Shown here in pieces: positions 37,053 through 49,323 of a stretch of DNA of 64,000 bases. Source of the stretch: Colletes latitarsis (taxonomy: Eukaryota; Arthropoda; Insecta; Hymenoptera; Colletidae). The number at the start of each line of letters is the position of its first letter. The first letter of the stretch is position 1. The stretch covers positions 14,756,001 to 14,820,000 of the forward strand of contig NC_135141.1 of NCBI RefSeq assembly GCF_051014445.1, read 5' to 3'. The position numbers and the translations under genes are program-made. A model generated the notes under the pieces. It did no database searches. It saw only the letters and a program-made list of their open reading frames with translations, and was not told where the DNA came from.

Positions 37053-39486
37053 ATTAATTAAAACGTAATGCAGATACGAAAAATTTTTAATTTCAATCTC
37101 TATTTTAAAAGTGTCTACTAAGTTTATTTCAAAATTATACATATCAAGTGTTCCTTTATTATAACCAATCGACCAATAGCCGATATAACCTTTCAACATG
37201 AATATCAGTCGATACAAAAGAATATTTCTATAATGTTTATTAGTTTTATGATAATCGACGTGCAATAATTAAATGATGTTCCTTTTTTCGTTCGATATGA
37301 AATCAAATATCCTTCCTAATTAATTAAAACGTAATGCAGATACGAAAAAGGACATTTTTAATTTCAATCTCTATTTTAAAAGTGTCTACTAAGTTTATTT
37401 CAAAATTATACATATCAAGTGTTCCTTTATTATAACCAATCGACCAATAGCCGATATAACCTTTCAACATGAATATCAGTCGATACAAAAGAATATTTCT
37501 ATAATGTTTATTAGTTTTATGATAATCGACGTGCAATAATTAAATGATGTTCCTTTTTTCGTTCGATATGAAATCAAATATCCTTCCTAATTAATTAAAA
37601 CGTAATGCAGATACGAAAAAGGACATTTTTAATTTCAATCTCTATTTTAAAAGTGTCTACTAAGTTTATTTCAAAATTATACGTATCAAGTGTTCCTTTA
37701 TTATAACCAATCGACCAATAGCCGATATAACCTTTCAACATTAATATCAGTCGATACAAAAGAATATTTCTATAATGTTTATTAGTTTTATGATAATCGA
37801 CGTGCAATAATTAAATGATGTTCCTTTTTTCGTTCGATATGAAATCAAATATCCTTCCTAATTAATTAAAACGTAATGCAGATACGAAAAAGGACATTTT
37901 TAATTTCAATCTCTATTTTAAAAGTGTCTACAAAGTTTATTTCAAAATTATACGTATCAAGTGTTCCTTTATTATAACCAATCGACCAATAGCCGATATA
38001 ACCTTTCAACATGAATATCAGTCGATACAAAAGAATATTTCTATAATGTTTATTAGTTTTATGATAATCGACGTGCAATAATTAAATGATGTTCTTTTTT
38101 TCGTTCGATATGAAATCAAATATCCTTCCTAATTAATTAAAACGTAATGCAGATACGAAAAAGGACATTTTTAATTTCAATCTCTATTTTAAAAGTGTCT
38201 ACTAAGTTTATTTCAAAATTATACGTATCAAGTGTTCCTTTATTATAACCAATCGACCAATAGCCGATATAACCTTTCAACATGAATATCAGTCGACACA
38301 AAAGAATATTTCTATAATGTTTATTAGTTTTATGATAATCGACGTGCAATAATTAAATGATGTTCCTTTTTTCGTTCGATATGAAATCAAATATCCTTCC
38401 TAATTAATTAAAACGTAATGCAGATACAAAAAAGGACATTTTTAATTTCAATCTCTATTTTAAAAGTGTCTACTAAGTTTATTTCAAAATTATACATATC
38501 AAGTGTTCCTTTATTATAACCAATCGACCAATAGCCGATATAACCTTTCAACATGAATATCAGTCGACACAAAAGAATATTTCTATAATGTTTATTAGTT
38601 TTATGATAATCGACGTGCAATAATTAAATGATGTTCCTTTTTTCGTTCGATATGAAATCAAATATCCTTCCTAATTAATTAAAACGTAATGCAGATACAA
38701 AAAAGGACATTTTTAATTTCAATCTCTATTTTAAAAGTGTCTACTAAGTTTATTTCAAAATTATACATATCAAGTGTTCCTTTATTATAACCAATCGACC
38801 AATAGCCGATATAACCTTTCAACATTAATATCAGTCGATACAAAAGAATATTTCTATAATGTTTATTAGTTTTATGATAATCGACGTGCAATAATTAAAT
38901 GATGTTCCTTTTTTCGTTCGATATGAAATCAAATATCCTTCCTAATTAATTAAAACGTAATGCAGATACGAAAAAGGACATTTTTAATTTCAATCTCTAT
39001 TTTAAAAGTGTCTACTAAGTTTATTTCAAAATTATACATATCAAGTGTTGCTTTATTATAACCAATCGACCAATAGCCGATATAACCGTTCAACATTAAT
39101 ATCAGTCGATACAAAAGAATATTTCTATAATATTTATTAGTTTTATGATAATCGACGTGCAATAATTAAATGATGTTCCTTTTTTCGTTCGATATGAAAT
39201 CAAATATCCTTCCTAATTAATTAAAATGTAATGCAGATACGAAAAAGGACATTTTTAATTTCAATCTCTATTTTAAAAGTGTCTACTAAGTTTATTTCAA
39301 AATTATACATATCAAGTGTTCCTTTATTATAACCAATCGACCAATAGCTGATATAACCTTTCAACATTAATATCAGTCGATACAAAAGAATATTTCTATA
39401 ATATTTATTAGTTTTATGATAATCGACGTGCAATAATTAAATGATGTTCCTTTTTTCGTTCGATATGAAATCAAATATCCTTCCTT
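37053..39486. repeat. 271-bp satellite, nine copies
   Basis: ATTAATTAAAACGTAATGCAG starts at 37053, 37319, then every 271 bp (37590, 37861, 38132, 38403, 38674, 38945, 39216). The first unit is 266 bp because it lacks AGGAC-type sequence near its start. Units differ at about one to five positions, so the array is recent. A 70-codon minus-strand frame is open in all complete copies. By eye, nine of the ten variable sites in it change an amino acid, so there is no sign of purifying selection and I do not call a gene. Confidence 0.95.
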
Positions 39487-39755
39487 TTTTAATTATCTGT
39501 TTGCAATTTCATCTATGATTTGTATGACCCAATAACGCACTTTTAAGTACGTGTTATGATGATTCTAAAAAAAGTATGATTTGTTTAATCAATTTTGTAG
39601 GATGCTTTAAATTATCTTTTATGGAAAAATATATTCGTGGAGTACGAAATATACCTATTATAGATATTCGAAAGAATAGTATAATTCTCAAAGAATCAGT
39701 GGATGATTAAAAAATTAATTGCAAAATATCTCGTAAATTATTGGTGCTCTATATA
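39487..39755. other. AT-rich spacer
   Basis: Single-copy AT-rich sequence between the 271-bp satellite and the next TIR element; nothing recognised. Confidence 0.5.
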
Positions 39756-42700
39756 CAGGGTGTTCGTTCACACCTGAGAAAAATTTTAATGGGAAATTCT
39801 AGAGGCCAAAACAGGACGAAAATCAAGAATACCAATTTGTTGATGGAGGCTTCGTTAAAAAGTTATTAACGTTTCAAGTTCCGCTCGTACTGAATTTTTT
39901 TCTCGAAAATGCGTTGGATTTCGGGGGTATGTCTATTGACCAAAAATGATTATAATTGACCCTTGCAACCGAAAATAATTTTTTCAGAACGATTTGAAAT
40001 TTTTTAATTTCAGTACCTACCCCCTATTTCTTAAAAATTCGTTTTTGATTTTTAGTAAGTTTTTTTGAGGCGTTACGGAAAAGATGTTTAGTACTTATTT
40101 TGTAGGTACCCATGAACTCTATTTCTCCCCAAAATTTCATTGAAATATATTCTCTATTGCACGAGTTATGGTCGTTTGAAAATTGGACCAGTTTTATGGG
40201 GTGTTTCTCATTTTACGTGGTCAAGGAACAACTTTTTCAATATTGTTAGAATTTCTACATATTCTACACTAAAATACACGTTGTTCGCCTTTTGAAACAT
40301 TAAAATCGTCCAATCCGTTCAGAAGTTATGACATTTTTTAAAGATACGCATGAAAGGGAAGCATTTCAACATTAGATTTTCGGTAAAGAATTTTTTTCTC
40401 GAAAGTGCGTAGGATTTCGGAGTTATGTCTATTCACCAAAAAGAATTGTAATTGACCCCCTCAACCAAAAATAATTTTTCCAGAATAATTAGAAACTTTT
40501 TAATTTCGTCGAATATCAGCACCTACCCCTTGTCGATTTTTCTTAAAAATTCGTTTTTGATTTTTAATAATTCTGTTTGATGCTTTACGGAAAAATTGTT
40601 TAATACTTTTGTGTAGGTATCCATGAGCTCTAGTTCCTTACTAAATTTCAATGCGATACGTTCATTATTATAGGAGTTATGGCCGTTTGAAAATTGAACC
40701 ATTTTTAAGTGGTTTTTTTTACTTTACAGGGTCAAGAAACAATTTTTTCAATATTGTTAGAATTTCTATATATTCTTGACTAAAATACGCGTTATTTACC
40801 TCTTGAAACATTAAAATCCTTCAATCCGTTCAGAAGTTAAGACATTTTTTAAAAATACGCATGAAAGGGAAGCATTTCAACATTAGATTTTCGGTAAAGA
40901 ATTTTATTCTCGAAAATGCGTAGGATTTCGGGGGTATGTGTAATGACCAAAAATGATCGTAATTGACCCCTGCAACCAAAAATAATTTTTCCAGAATAAT
41001 TAGAAACTTTTTAATTTCGTCGAATTTCAGCACCTACCCCTTGTCGATTTTTCTTAAAAATTCGTTTTTGATTTTTAATAATTCTGTTTGATGCTTTACG
41101 GAGAAGTTGTTTAATACTTTTTTGTAGGTATCCATGAGCTCTACTTCCTTACTAAATTTCAATGCGATACGTTCATTATTGTAGGAGTTATGGCCGTTTG
41201 AAAATTGGACCATTTTTAAGTGGTTTTTCTCACTTTACAGGGTCAAGAAACAATTTTTTCAATATTGTTAGAATTTCTACATATTCTTGACTAAAATACG
41301 CGTTATTTACCTCTTGAAACATTAAAATTCCTCAATCCGTTCAGAAGTTATGACATTTTTTAAAGATACGCATGAAAGGGAAGCATTTCAACATTAGATT
41401 TTCGGTAAAGAATTTTTTTCTCGAAAGTGCGTAGGATTTCGGAGTTATGTCTATTCATCAAAAAGAATTGTAATTGACCCCCTCAATCAAAAATAATTTT
41501 TCCAGAATGATTTGAAACTTTTCATTCCGCCGAAAAATTTAAGCACCTACCCCTTGTCGATTTTTCTTAAAAATTAGTTTTTGATTTTTAATAATTCCGT
41601 TTGACGCTTCACGGAAAAATTGTTTAATACTTTTTTGTAGGTATCCATGAGCTCTACTTCCTTAGTAAATTTCAATGCGATACGTTCATTATTGTACGAG
41701 TTATGGCCGTTTGAAAATTGAACCATTTTTATGAGGTTTTTCTCACTTTACGGAGTCAAGGAACAACTTTTTGAATATTCTTGGAATTTCTACATATTCT
41801 ACACTCAAATATACGTTGTTTGCTTTTTTAAACATTAAAATCGTCCCATCCGTTCAGGAGTTATGATGTTTTAAAGATTCGCATGAAATTTCGAGGTGTC
41901 ATTCCTGGCCATAAATTACATTTTCGATTAGGAATTTTTTTCTTGAAAATGCGTAGGATTTTGGGGGTATGTCTAATGACCAAAAATGATCGTAATTGAC
42001 CCCTGCAACCAAAAATAATTTTTCCAGAATGATTTGAAACTTTTCATTCCGCCGAAAAATTTAAGCACCTACCCCTTGTCGATTTTTCTTAAAAATTAGT
42101 TTTTGATTTTTAATAATTCCGTTTGACGCTTTACGGAAAAATTGTTTAATACTTTTTTATAGGTATCCATGAGCTCTACTTCCTTACTAAATTTCAATGC
42201 GATACGTTCATTATTGTAGGAGTTATGGCCGTTTGAAAATTGAACCATTTTGATGTGGTTTTTCTCACTTTACGGGGTCAAGGAACAACTTTTTCAATAT
42301 TGTTAGAATTTCTACATATTCTTGACTAAAATACGCGTTATTTACCTCTTGAAACATTAAAATCCTTCAATCCGTTCAGAAGTTATGACATTTTTTAAAG
42401 ATACGCATGAAAGGGAAGCATTTCAACATTAGATTTTCGGTAAAAAATTTTTTTCTCGAAAGTGCGTTTGATTTCGGAGTTATGTCTATTCACCAAAAAG
42501 AATTGTAATTGACCCCCTCAACCAAAAATAATTTTCCCAGAATAATTTGAAAAAATTTTTTCTTTTTCTCGTGTACCTCGTTTGCGATGGTAGCTTTCAC
42601 CCCTCCAATACGAATATCAGTCGATAAAAAAAGAACAACAGAAATATTTATACCACCAAAATTCTACGTACTTTCGAGGAAGAAATTCGTGTAATTTTGT

Positions 42701-42813
42701 CAATTATTTATTAACGAAATCTCAGTCAAGAAATTGATATTTTTGATTTTCGTCTGAGTTTGGTCTCTAAAATCTGCCATTAAAATTTCTCCCAGGGGTG
42801 GCCAAACACCCTG
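39756..42813 (-). mobile_element. complete CAGGGTGTTC-family TIR element with ~511-bp internal satellite
   Basis: CAGGGTGTTC at 39756 and inverted GAACACC-type end (AAACACCCTG) at 42813, flanked by TA. The left inner edge is S2 (GTTATTAACGTTTCAAGTTCC). Minus-strand modules follow: CCAGAAT marks the same point at 40480, 40991, 41502 and 42024, giving periods of 511, 511 and 522 bp. Near the right end (42560-42690) about 130 bp of unrelated sequence interrupts the module pattern, then the TIR resumes. Its monomers (TTCGTCGAATTTCAGCAC, TCCTTACTAAATTTC) are the closest relatives of the single monomers in the 787-bp array. No transposase. Confidence 0.9.
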
Positions 42814-44375
42814 TATATGGGCCAACAAGATTTAAACACTTTTCGGATTTCTCGACTACCTACGAAGTTACATTAAAATGCGAATAGTTTTCCTATTACT
42901 TTCTTCCGTTGCAGTTTCCGAGTACTCTAAATAGCTCGTAAAACCAAACACTGCGATATTTCGCGAAATTCATCGTTGCAGGATATAAATCATGTCATGT
43001 GTTGCGTAATTAGAAATTCGCGATTGCTTCCTGGTGTCGCGTCTTCGAGGACCTCAAATCGTTGCAAAACAGAATGAACTGAAATCTGTAAAATTTGTAT
43101 CGAAGAAACAATGAATCGCATTTCTAAACCAAAAAGCCACATAAAAAATAGTTTAGAATTCGTCGATACTTTGGAAAATTTAATATTATCCAGTAAATTT
43201 AAATCCATCTCTTTAGACAGAGTTTCCTTATTCAACAACATTCGTTTTACAGGAATTTTTAACACTTTATAAGAAAGATGGAGTTTTTTTAGTTTTACGC
43301 GATTCCATTATAAAAATAGAGTTCTTAAAAAACTTTTAAATTAATGTACAATTGTGTTTTATTCCAATATAACAAAGTTTAAATAAATAAATAAATAAAT
43401 AGAAACGAAAGTTTTGATTATGAAAATCATTTAATTTTACTTAATATTTATTCAAGGTTAAAATATAACAGACCACAGTCGATTTTGGAACATGAAAAAA
43501 GCCAGTAGTATTCGTTTTCTAGATTTAATGTTAAAATAACAAAATCGTTTAATATTTCGTTTTTTCAAATAACCTAAAAAGTACGATTAATTCTTTTTTC
43601 TACAGTCATCTAAGTAATTTTATACGTTACTTTAGAGTGTCCAAAATACAAGAAACAATTATAGTTTTGCAGACGTTGTTATCGATCAATACGCGACAGA
43701 ACTTGGTTTACAACCTCTTTTGCGAAATTCAATAAAAAAGATCGATCCATACTTTGCTAATGACCGTCGATGTAAAATAAGAAAACGAAAAAGAAGAAGG
43801 AAAATCACGTTGTTTAGTTTTTAATAAAATTGCAGTCATAAAACCTTTGAGAGTCTTCGGTGGACAATCTAGGGGTACAGTAACTTTCGTTAAGCTCAAT
43901 TAATAAAAATCCACGGACAGGGGAAAAAGGTATTATTACGTACGATAATCCAAAGAGGATAATCGCGAGCGTCATTAGATCTAAAGGAATAAAAAAAAAA
44001 GGAAGATGAAGCGGAAATACGAGAACTTGGACTGTTACGTTCTATCGAAGAGGCAGTTAAAGGATTACAGAACTTTTTTAAATCTGCAAACAGCCGTCGG
44101 GGAAAGGGTTAGAGTATCTTTAGGACGACGTACCCGTAAAATCCGGTCGTAAATGCGCCGGGAAACCATCCGCGACGGCTCAATTTTTCAAAATCGCCTC
44201 AACCCTTCCGCTACCTGCCGCAACAGGCCAACGAACGCTATGAACAGAGAGCTGACACTCGCTGATTATGTTTGCAAACGATTCGACATTAAGCAGAGAA
44301 GCGGAAAGAGAGATCGAAGAGGATCGCCAGCGGCTTCTTTGGCTACAAAAGCGCTCCAAAATATTCGAAATTAGA
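42814..44375. other. AT-rich single-copy DNA, (AAAT)n tract and GC-richer right part
   Basis: Contains an (AAAT)n microsatellite at about 43383-43402. A 91-codon minus frame (42990-43265) has no domain I recognise. GC rises at 44020-44350, where a 73-codon plus frame (44153-44374) runs to the edge of the module block; it is Arg/Ala-rich and unassigned. Confidence 0.4.
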
Positions 44376-45807
44376 TTCCAAACAGAATTTTTGGTCTGAA
44401 ATTAGATTTTCGGTAAGGAATTTTTTTCTCGAAAATGCGAAGGATTTCGGGGATATGTGTAATGACCAAAAGTGATTGTAATCGACCCTCGCAACCGAAA
44501 ATAATTTTTTCAGAACGATTTGAAATTTTATGTTCCATCGAAAAATTTCAGCAGCTACCCCCTGTCGATTTTTCTTAAAAATTCGTTTTTCATTTTTAAT
44601 AAATTTGTTTGGTGTCCTACGAAAATTTTGTCTAATACTTTTTTGTAGTTACCCATGAACTCTACTTGAGAAAAAAGTTTCATTGAAATATATTCACAAT
44701 TGTAGAAGTTATGGTCGTTTGAAACTTGAACCATATTTATGGGGGTTTTCTCACTTTACGGGGGCAAGGAACAACTTTTCCAATATTTTTAGAATTTTTA
44801 TTTATTCTCCGCCAAAATACGCATTGTTTGCATTTTGAAACATTGAAATTCTCCAATCCGTTCAGAAGTTATGATGTTTTAAACATACGCATGAAATTTG
44901 AGGGCAACATTTCTGGCCACATATTATATTTTTAGTAATGAATTTTTTTCTCGAAAACGCGTAGGATTTCGGGGGTATATATATTCACCAAAAATCATTG
45001 TAATCGACCCTTGCAATCGCAAATAATTTTTTCAGAACGATTTGAAATTTTATTTTCCATCGAAAAATTTCAGCAGCTACCCCCTGTCGATTTTTCTTAA
45101 AAATTCGTTTTTCATTTTTAATAAATTTGTTTGGTGTCCTACGAAAATTTTGTCTAATACTTTTTTGTAGTTACCCATGAACTCTACTTGAGAAAAAAGT
45201 TTCATTGAAATATATTCACAATTGTAGAAGTTATGGTCGTTTGAAACTTGAACCATATTTATGGGGGTTTTCTCACTTTACGGGGGCAAGGAACAACTTT
45301 TCCAATATTTTTAGAATTTTTATTTATTCTCCGCCAAAATACGCATTGTTTGCATTTTGAAACATTGAAATTCTCCAATCCGTTCAGAAGTTATGATGTT
45401 TTAAACATACGCATGAAATTTGAGGGCAACATTTCTGGCCACATATTATATTTTTAGTAATGAATTTTTTTCTCAAAAGTGAGTAGGATTTCGGGGGTAT
45501 ATATATTCACCAAAAATCATTGTAATCGACCCTTGCAACCGCAAATAATTTTTTCAGAACGATTTGAAATTTTATTTTCCATCGAAAAATTTCAGCAGCT
45601 ACCCCCTGTCGATTTTTCTTAAAAATTCGTTTTTCATTTTTAATAAATTTGTTTGGTGTCCTACGAAAATTTTGTTTAATACTTTTTTGTAAATACCCGT
45701 GAGCTCTACTTCAGAAAAAAGTTACATTGAAATATATTCACTACTGGAGAAGTTATGGTCGTTTGAAACTTGAATCATTTTTATGGGGTTTTTCCAAACA
45801 GAATTTT
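44376..45807 (-). mobile_element. TIR-less satellite-module block flanked by a 16-bp direct repeat
   Basis: About 1.4 kb of minus-strand modules (roughly 2.7 units, period 522 bp; the frames at 44726 and 45248 translate identically) inserted in GC-richer unique DNA. TTCCAAACAGAATTTT lies at 44376-44391 on the left and 45792-45807 on the right. Module sequence begins within or immediately after the left copy (TTTTGGTCTGAAATTAG) and ends at the right copy (ATGGGGTTTTTC). No CAGGGTG terminus is present. The direct repeat looks like a target-site duplication of about 13-16 bp. Confidence 0.85.
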
Positions 45808-46385
45808 GCACCTTCATTCTCCGAACTAGTGTTAAATCACGCAACAATCAACTACTTTTCTATGGTTTATCTTTAATTGCATAGTCGATTAACGATTTAG
45901 TTTCAAAGTAATAGTTTCTTAAATAATAAATGGAGTTCTTTTCAACATTACGATGACAAATTATCAGATGTTTAACAATTAAAATTATTAAATTTAATTA
46001 AAACGTGATAAATAATCATGTTTCTACTGAAATATAATTTTGATATTTTTTTATTAAGATTCAAAAATGTATTAAAAAAGTTTAACTGAATCCTCATTTT
46101 AATCTAATTCAATTTGGAAGCTAGCATATCATAATTAACGATTTTACTTAATTATTTAAGAAACCTCTTGCTTTGACCATGCAACCGGTACAACAAAAGT
46201 TTACTTTAATTTATTTAAAGAGTTGTCTTTGAACTTTTTTGTAAATATTTTATGGAAACTACGTAAAAATAATAATCGAACGTTCAATTTTCCCTTAAAC
46301 GAACATTTAATAAATGATAAAATATTGAGAGAATTATGTATGTCGAAAGTTCTGACATAAAATTAGTAATGTCTGTAAATATATA
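45808..46385. other. AT-rich single-copy DNA
   Basis: No repeat, transposon end or coding frame recognised. Confidence 0.5.
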
Positions 46386-48106
46386 CAGGGTGTTCGGCCA
46401 CCCCTGGGAAAAATTTTAATGAGGGATTCTAGAGGCCAAAATAAGACGAAAATCAAGAATACAAATTTGTTGATGGAGGTTTCGTTAAAAAGTTATTAAC
46501 AATTAAATTCAACAATTTCAAAACGTTCTGGAAAAATTATTTTCAGCTGCGGGGGTCAATTACAATCATTTTTGGTCATTACACATACCCCTCAAATCCT
46601 ATCCACTTTCGAGAAAAAAATTCGAGAAGGTGTTGAAGTTTTTCGATGAAAAAAAAATGTTTCAAATCGTTCTAAAAAAATTATTTTCGGTTGAGGGGGT
46701 CAATTACAATAATTTTTGGTCATTAGACATACCCCCGAAATCCTACGCACTATCGAGAAAAAAATTCCTCACCGAAAATCTAATTTGGCGCCTAAATTTT
46801 TCGACGAAAAAAAAAAATTTCAAAACGTTCTGGAAAAAATATTTTTAGTTGCAGGGGTCAATTACAATAATTTTTGGTCATTAGACATACCCCCGGAATT
46901 CTACCCACTTTCGAGAAAAAAATTCGAGAATGTGTGAAATTTTTCAACGGAAAAAAAAAATTTCAAAACGTTCTGGAAAAAATATTTTTAGTTGCAGGGG
47001 TCAATTACAATAATTTTTGGTCATTACACATACCCCCGAAATCCTACGCACTATCGAGAAAAAAATTCCTCACCGAAAATCTAATTTGGCGCCTAAATTT
47101 TTCGACGAAAAAAAAAAATTTCAAAACGTTCTGGAAAAAATATTTTTAGTTGCAGGGGTCAATTACAATAATTTTTGGTCATTAGACATACCCCCGGAAT
47201 TCTACCCACTTTCGAGAAAAAAATTCGAGAATGTGTGAAATTTTTCAACGGAAAAAAAAAATTTCAAAACGTTCTGGAAAAAATATTTTTAGTTGCAGGG
47301 GTCAATTACAATAATTTTTGGTCATTACACATACCCTCGAAATCTTGCGCATTTTCTAGAAAAAAATTCCTCACCGAAAATCTAATTTGGCGCCTAAATT
47401 TTTCGACGAAAAAAAAAAATTTCAAAACGTTCTGGAAAAAATATTTTTAGTTGCAGGGGTCAATTACAATAATTTTTGGTCATTAGACATACCCCCGGAA
47501 TTCTACCCGCTTTCGAGAAAAAAATTCGAGAATGTGTGAAATTTTTCAACGGAAAAAAAAAATTTCAAAACGTTCTGGAAAAAATATTTTTAGTTGCAGG
47601 GGTCAATTACAATAATTTTTGGTCATTAGACATACCTCCGAAATCATACGCACTATCGAGAAAAAAATTCCTCACCGAAAATCTAATTTGGCGCCTAAAT
47701 TTTTCGACGAAAAAAAAAAATTTCAAAACGTTCTGGAAAAAATATTTTTAGTTGCAGGGGTCAATTACAATAATTTTTGGTCATTAGACATACCCCCGGA
47801 ATTCTACCCACTTTCGAGAAAAAAATTCGGGAATGTGTGAAATTTTTCAACGGAAAAAAAAATTTCAAAACGTTCTGGAAAAAATATTTTTAGTTGCAGG
47901 GGTCAATTACAATAATTTTTGGTCATTACACATACCCTCGAAATCTTGCGCATTTTCTAGAAAAAAATTCATTATGGGCGGAACTTTAAACGTTAATAAT
48001 TTTTTAACAAAGCCTCGATCAACAAATTGGTATTCTTGATTTTCGTCTTATTTTGGCCTCTAAAATCCCTCATTAAAATTTTTCCCAGGAGTGGCCGAAC
48101 ACCCTG
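46386..48106 (+). mobile_element. complete CAGGGTGTTC-family TIR element made only of A modules
   Basis: CAGGGTGTTCGGCC at 46386, inverted GGCCGAACACCCTG ending at 48106, TA on both sides. The left inner edge is S1 (GTTATTAACAATTAAATTC), the right S2 (GGAACTTTAAACGTTAATAA). Between them are only A modules in plus orientation; B is absent. This is the most compact complete member and shows the basic architecture clearly. Confidence 0.93.
46640..47985 (+). repeat. 301-bp tandem array of A-module dimers
   Basis: Equivalent points recur at 46874, 47175 and 47476, and at 46716 and 47017 (with 47619 two periods later), giving a period of 301 bp. Each unit is two A modules of about 150 bp: one with CCTCACCGAAAATCTAATTTGGCGCC, described here as its distinguishing tail, and one with GAGAATGTGTGAAATTTTTC. 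Copies are nearly identical. Confidence 0.92.
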
Positions 48107-49323
48107 TATAGTTAACAAAAAATAGATTAAATAATTTTGATACTCAGACTTACACAAAATTTTTTATATGATTGATCGTAACTTTCAAACTTTAAATAAT
48201 CAAATTATTTTGATTAGATGTTCATTCCGATATCACTTTATACTTTACATTTTTTCTAGAAATACTACTGTATTTTAAGAATATTATCAATTTTTCTTTA
48301 CATTTTTAACACGCAGTAGTTTGACAACATTTATCACATGAACAATTATTACTTTCGTAGACTAAATAATTCGTCAATTAAGTGTTCCCTCGATTACCAC
48401 CTACTGTATATTCCTTCTAGAGATATTTTACAACTTTTGATATACCGAAATTACACAAACGTTAAGTATTTATTATTTTCATACACCAAATAATTAGTAC
48501 GAATATACTTTATGTGTTTTGCGAAGATAATCTCAAATTAAAAGACTGAAAAAAATATTGACGTGTAGATCAATGATATTAATAGTACCTTCACGTTATT
48601 ATTAATATATTTTACACGGAACAATCGATGCGTAGAAGCGATTAAGGTTAACGTTTGACGTTTAAGGACTAAGTACAGTTGAAAGTTCCATAATCCTGGC
48701 CTTTCGACACGCTAATCCTCGACTCCGTCGTGGATTACAAAATGTAAACGGCGAGTCCTCGTCGTAAACGAGCCGTGCGACAGCTCGATTTCGAAAAAAC
48801 AGTCGCCTCTTTTGGGGCCCAACCCGTTTCCCTACCTGCGACCCTTCGTCAAAGACATCGACGATTTTCGAGGGAGAGAAGAAGAAACGGAGGTGGTAAA
48901 ATGGAAATAAAATCGATACACGTGTAAGGTGTGTGCTAGCTGAAAACCGAGGGGGATGATTTTTCAACTACAGGGGGAGGGGGTGGAACTTTGTGTGATT
49001 CCCACGGGAATTCGAAGGAGAAATGCAATTTTACGCAAATTTAAAGATTCGCGAGCGGTGATTGTTCGTGACACTTTAAGAGTGTCTGTTTGTTAAACGA
49101 ATTTAATATTTTAATGTTAATATGGTCAAAATTATGTTTGACTTCTGAAAACAATTATACGATAGAATTTGAAAGGTTAATTTTCAACTGTTCCCACTCT
49201 GGTGCAAGATAGTGTAAAATAGTGTTGTATGTTGTAATAAAATCATATTACAGTCATATTATTATTATTATTATTATTCACTTATTAACGAGAGTAAACC
49301 ATTTAGTACAAACATGTAATATA
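48107..49323. other. AT-rich DNA enclosing a GC-richer island (48650-49060)
   Basis: The island has a 101-codon minus frame (48662-48967) with no recognised domain and a G-rich run near 48970-48985. Flanks are AT-rich, with an (ATT)n tract at about 49257-49277. Possible regulatory island or unrecognised exon; not resolved. Confidence 0.4.

Noticed and set aside
37041..39433. A 70-codon minus-strand frame open in all nine 271-bp units, which could suggest a repeated gene
   Set aside because: Of the differences among copies that I can see within the frame, nine change an amino acid and one is silent. That is the neutral expectation, so openness reflects the youth of the array. No domain or start context.
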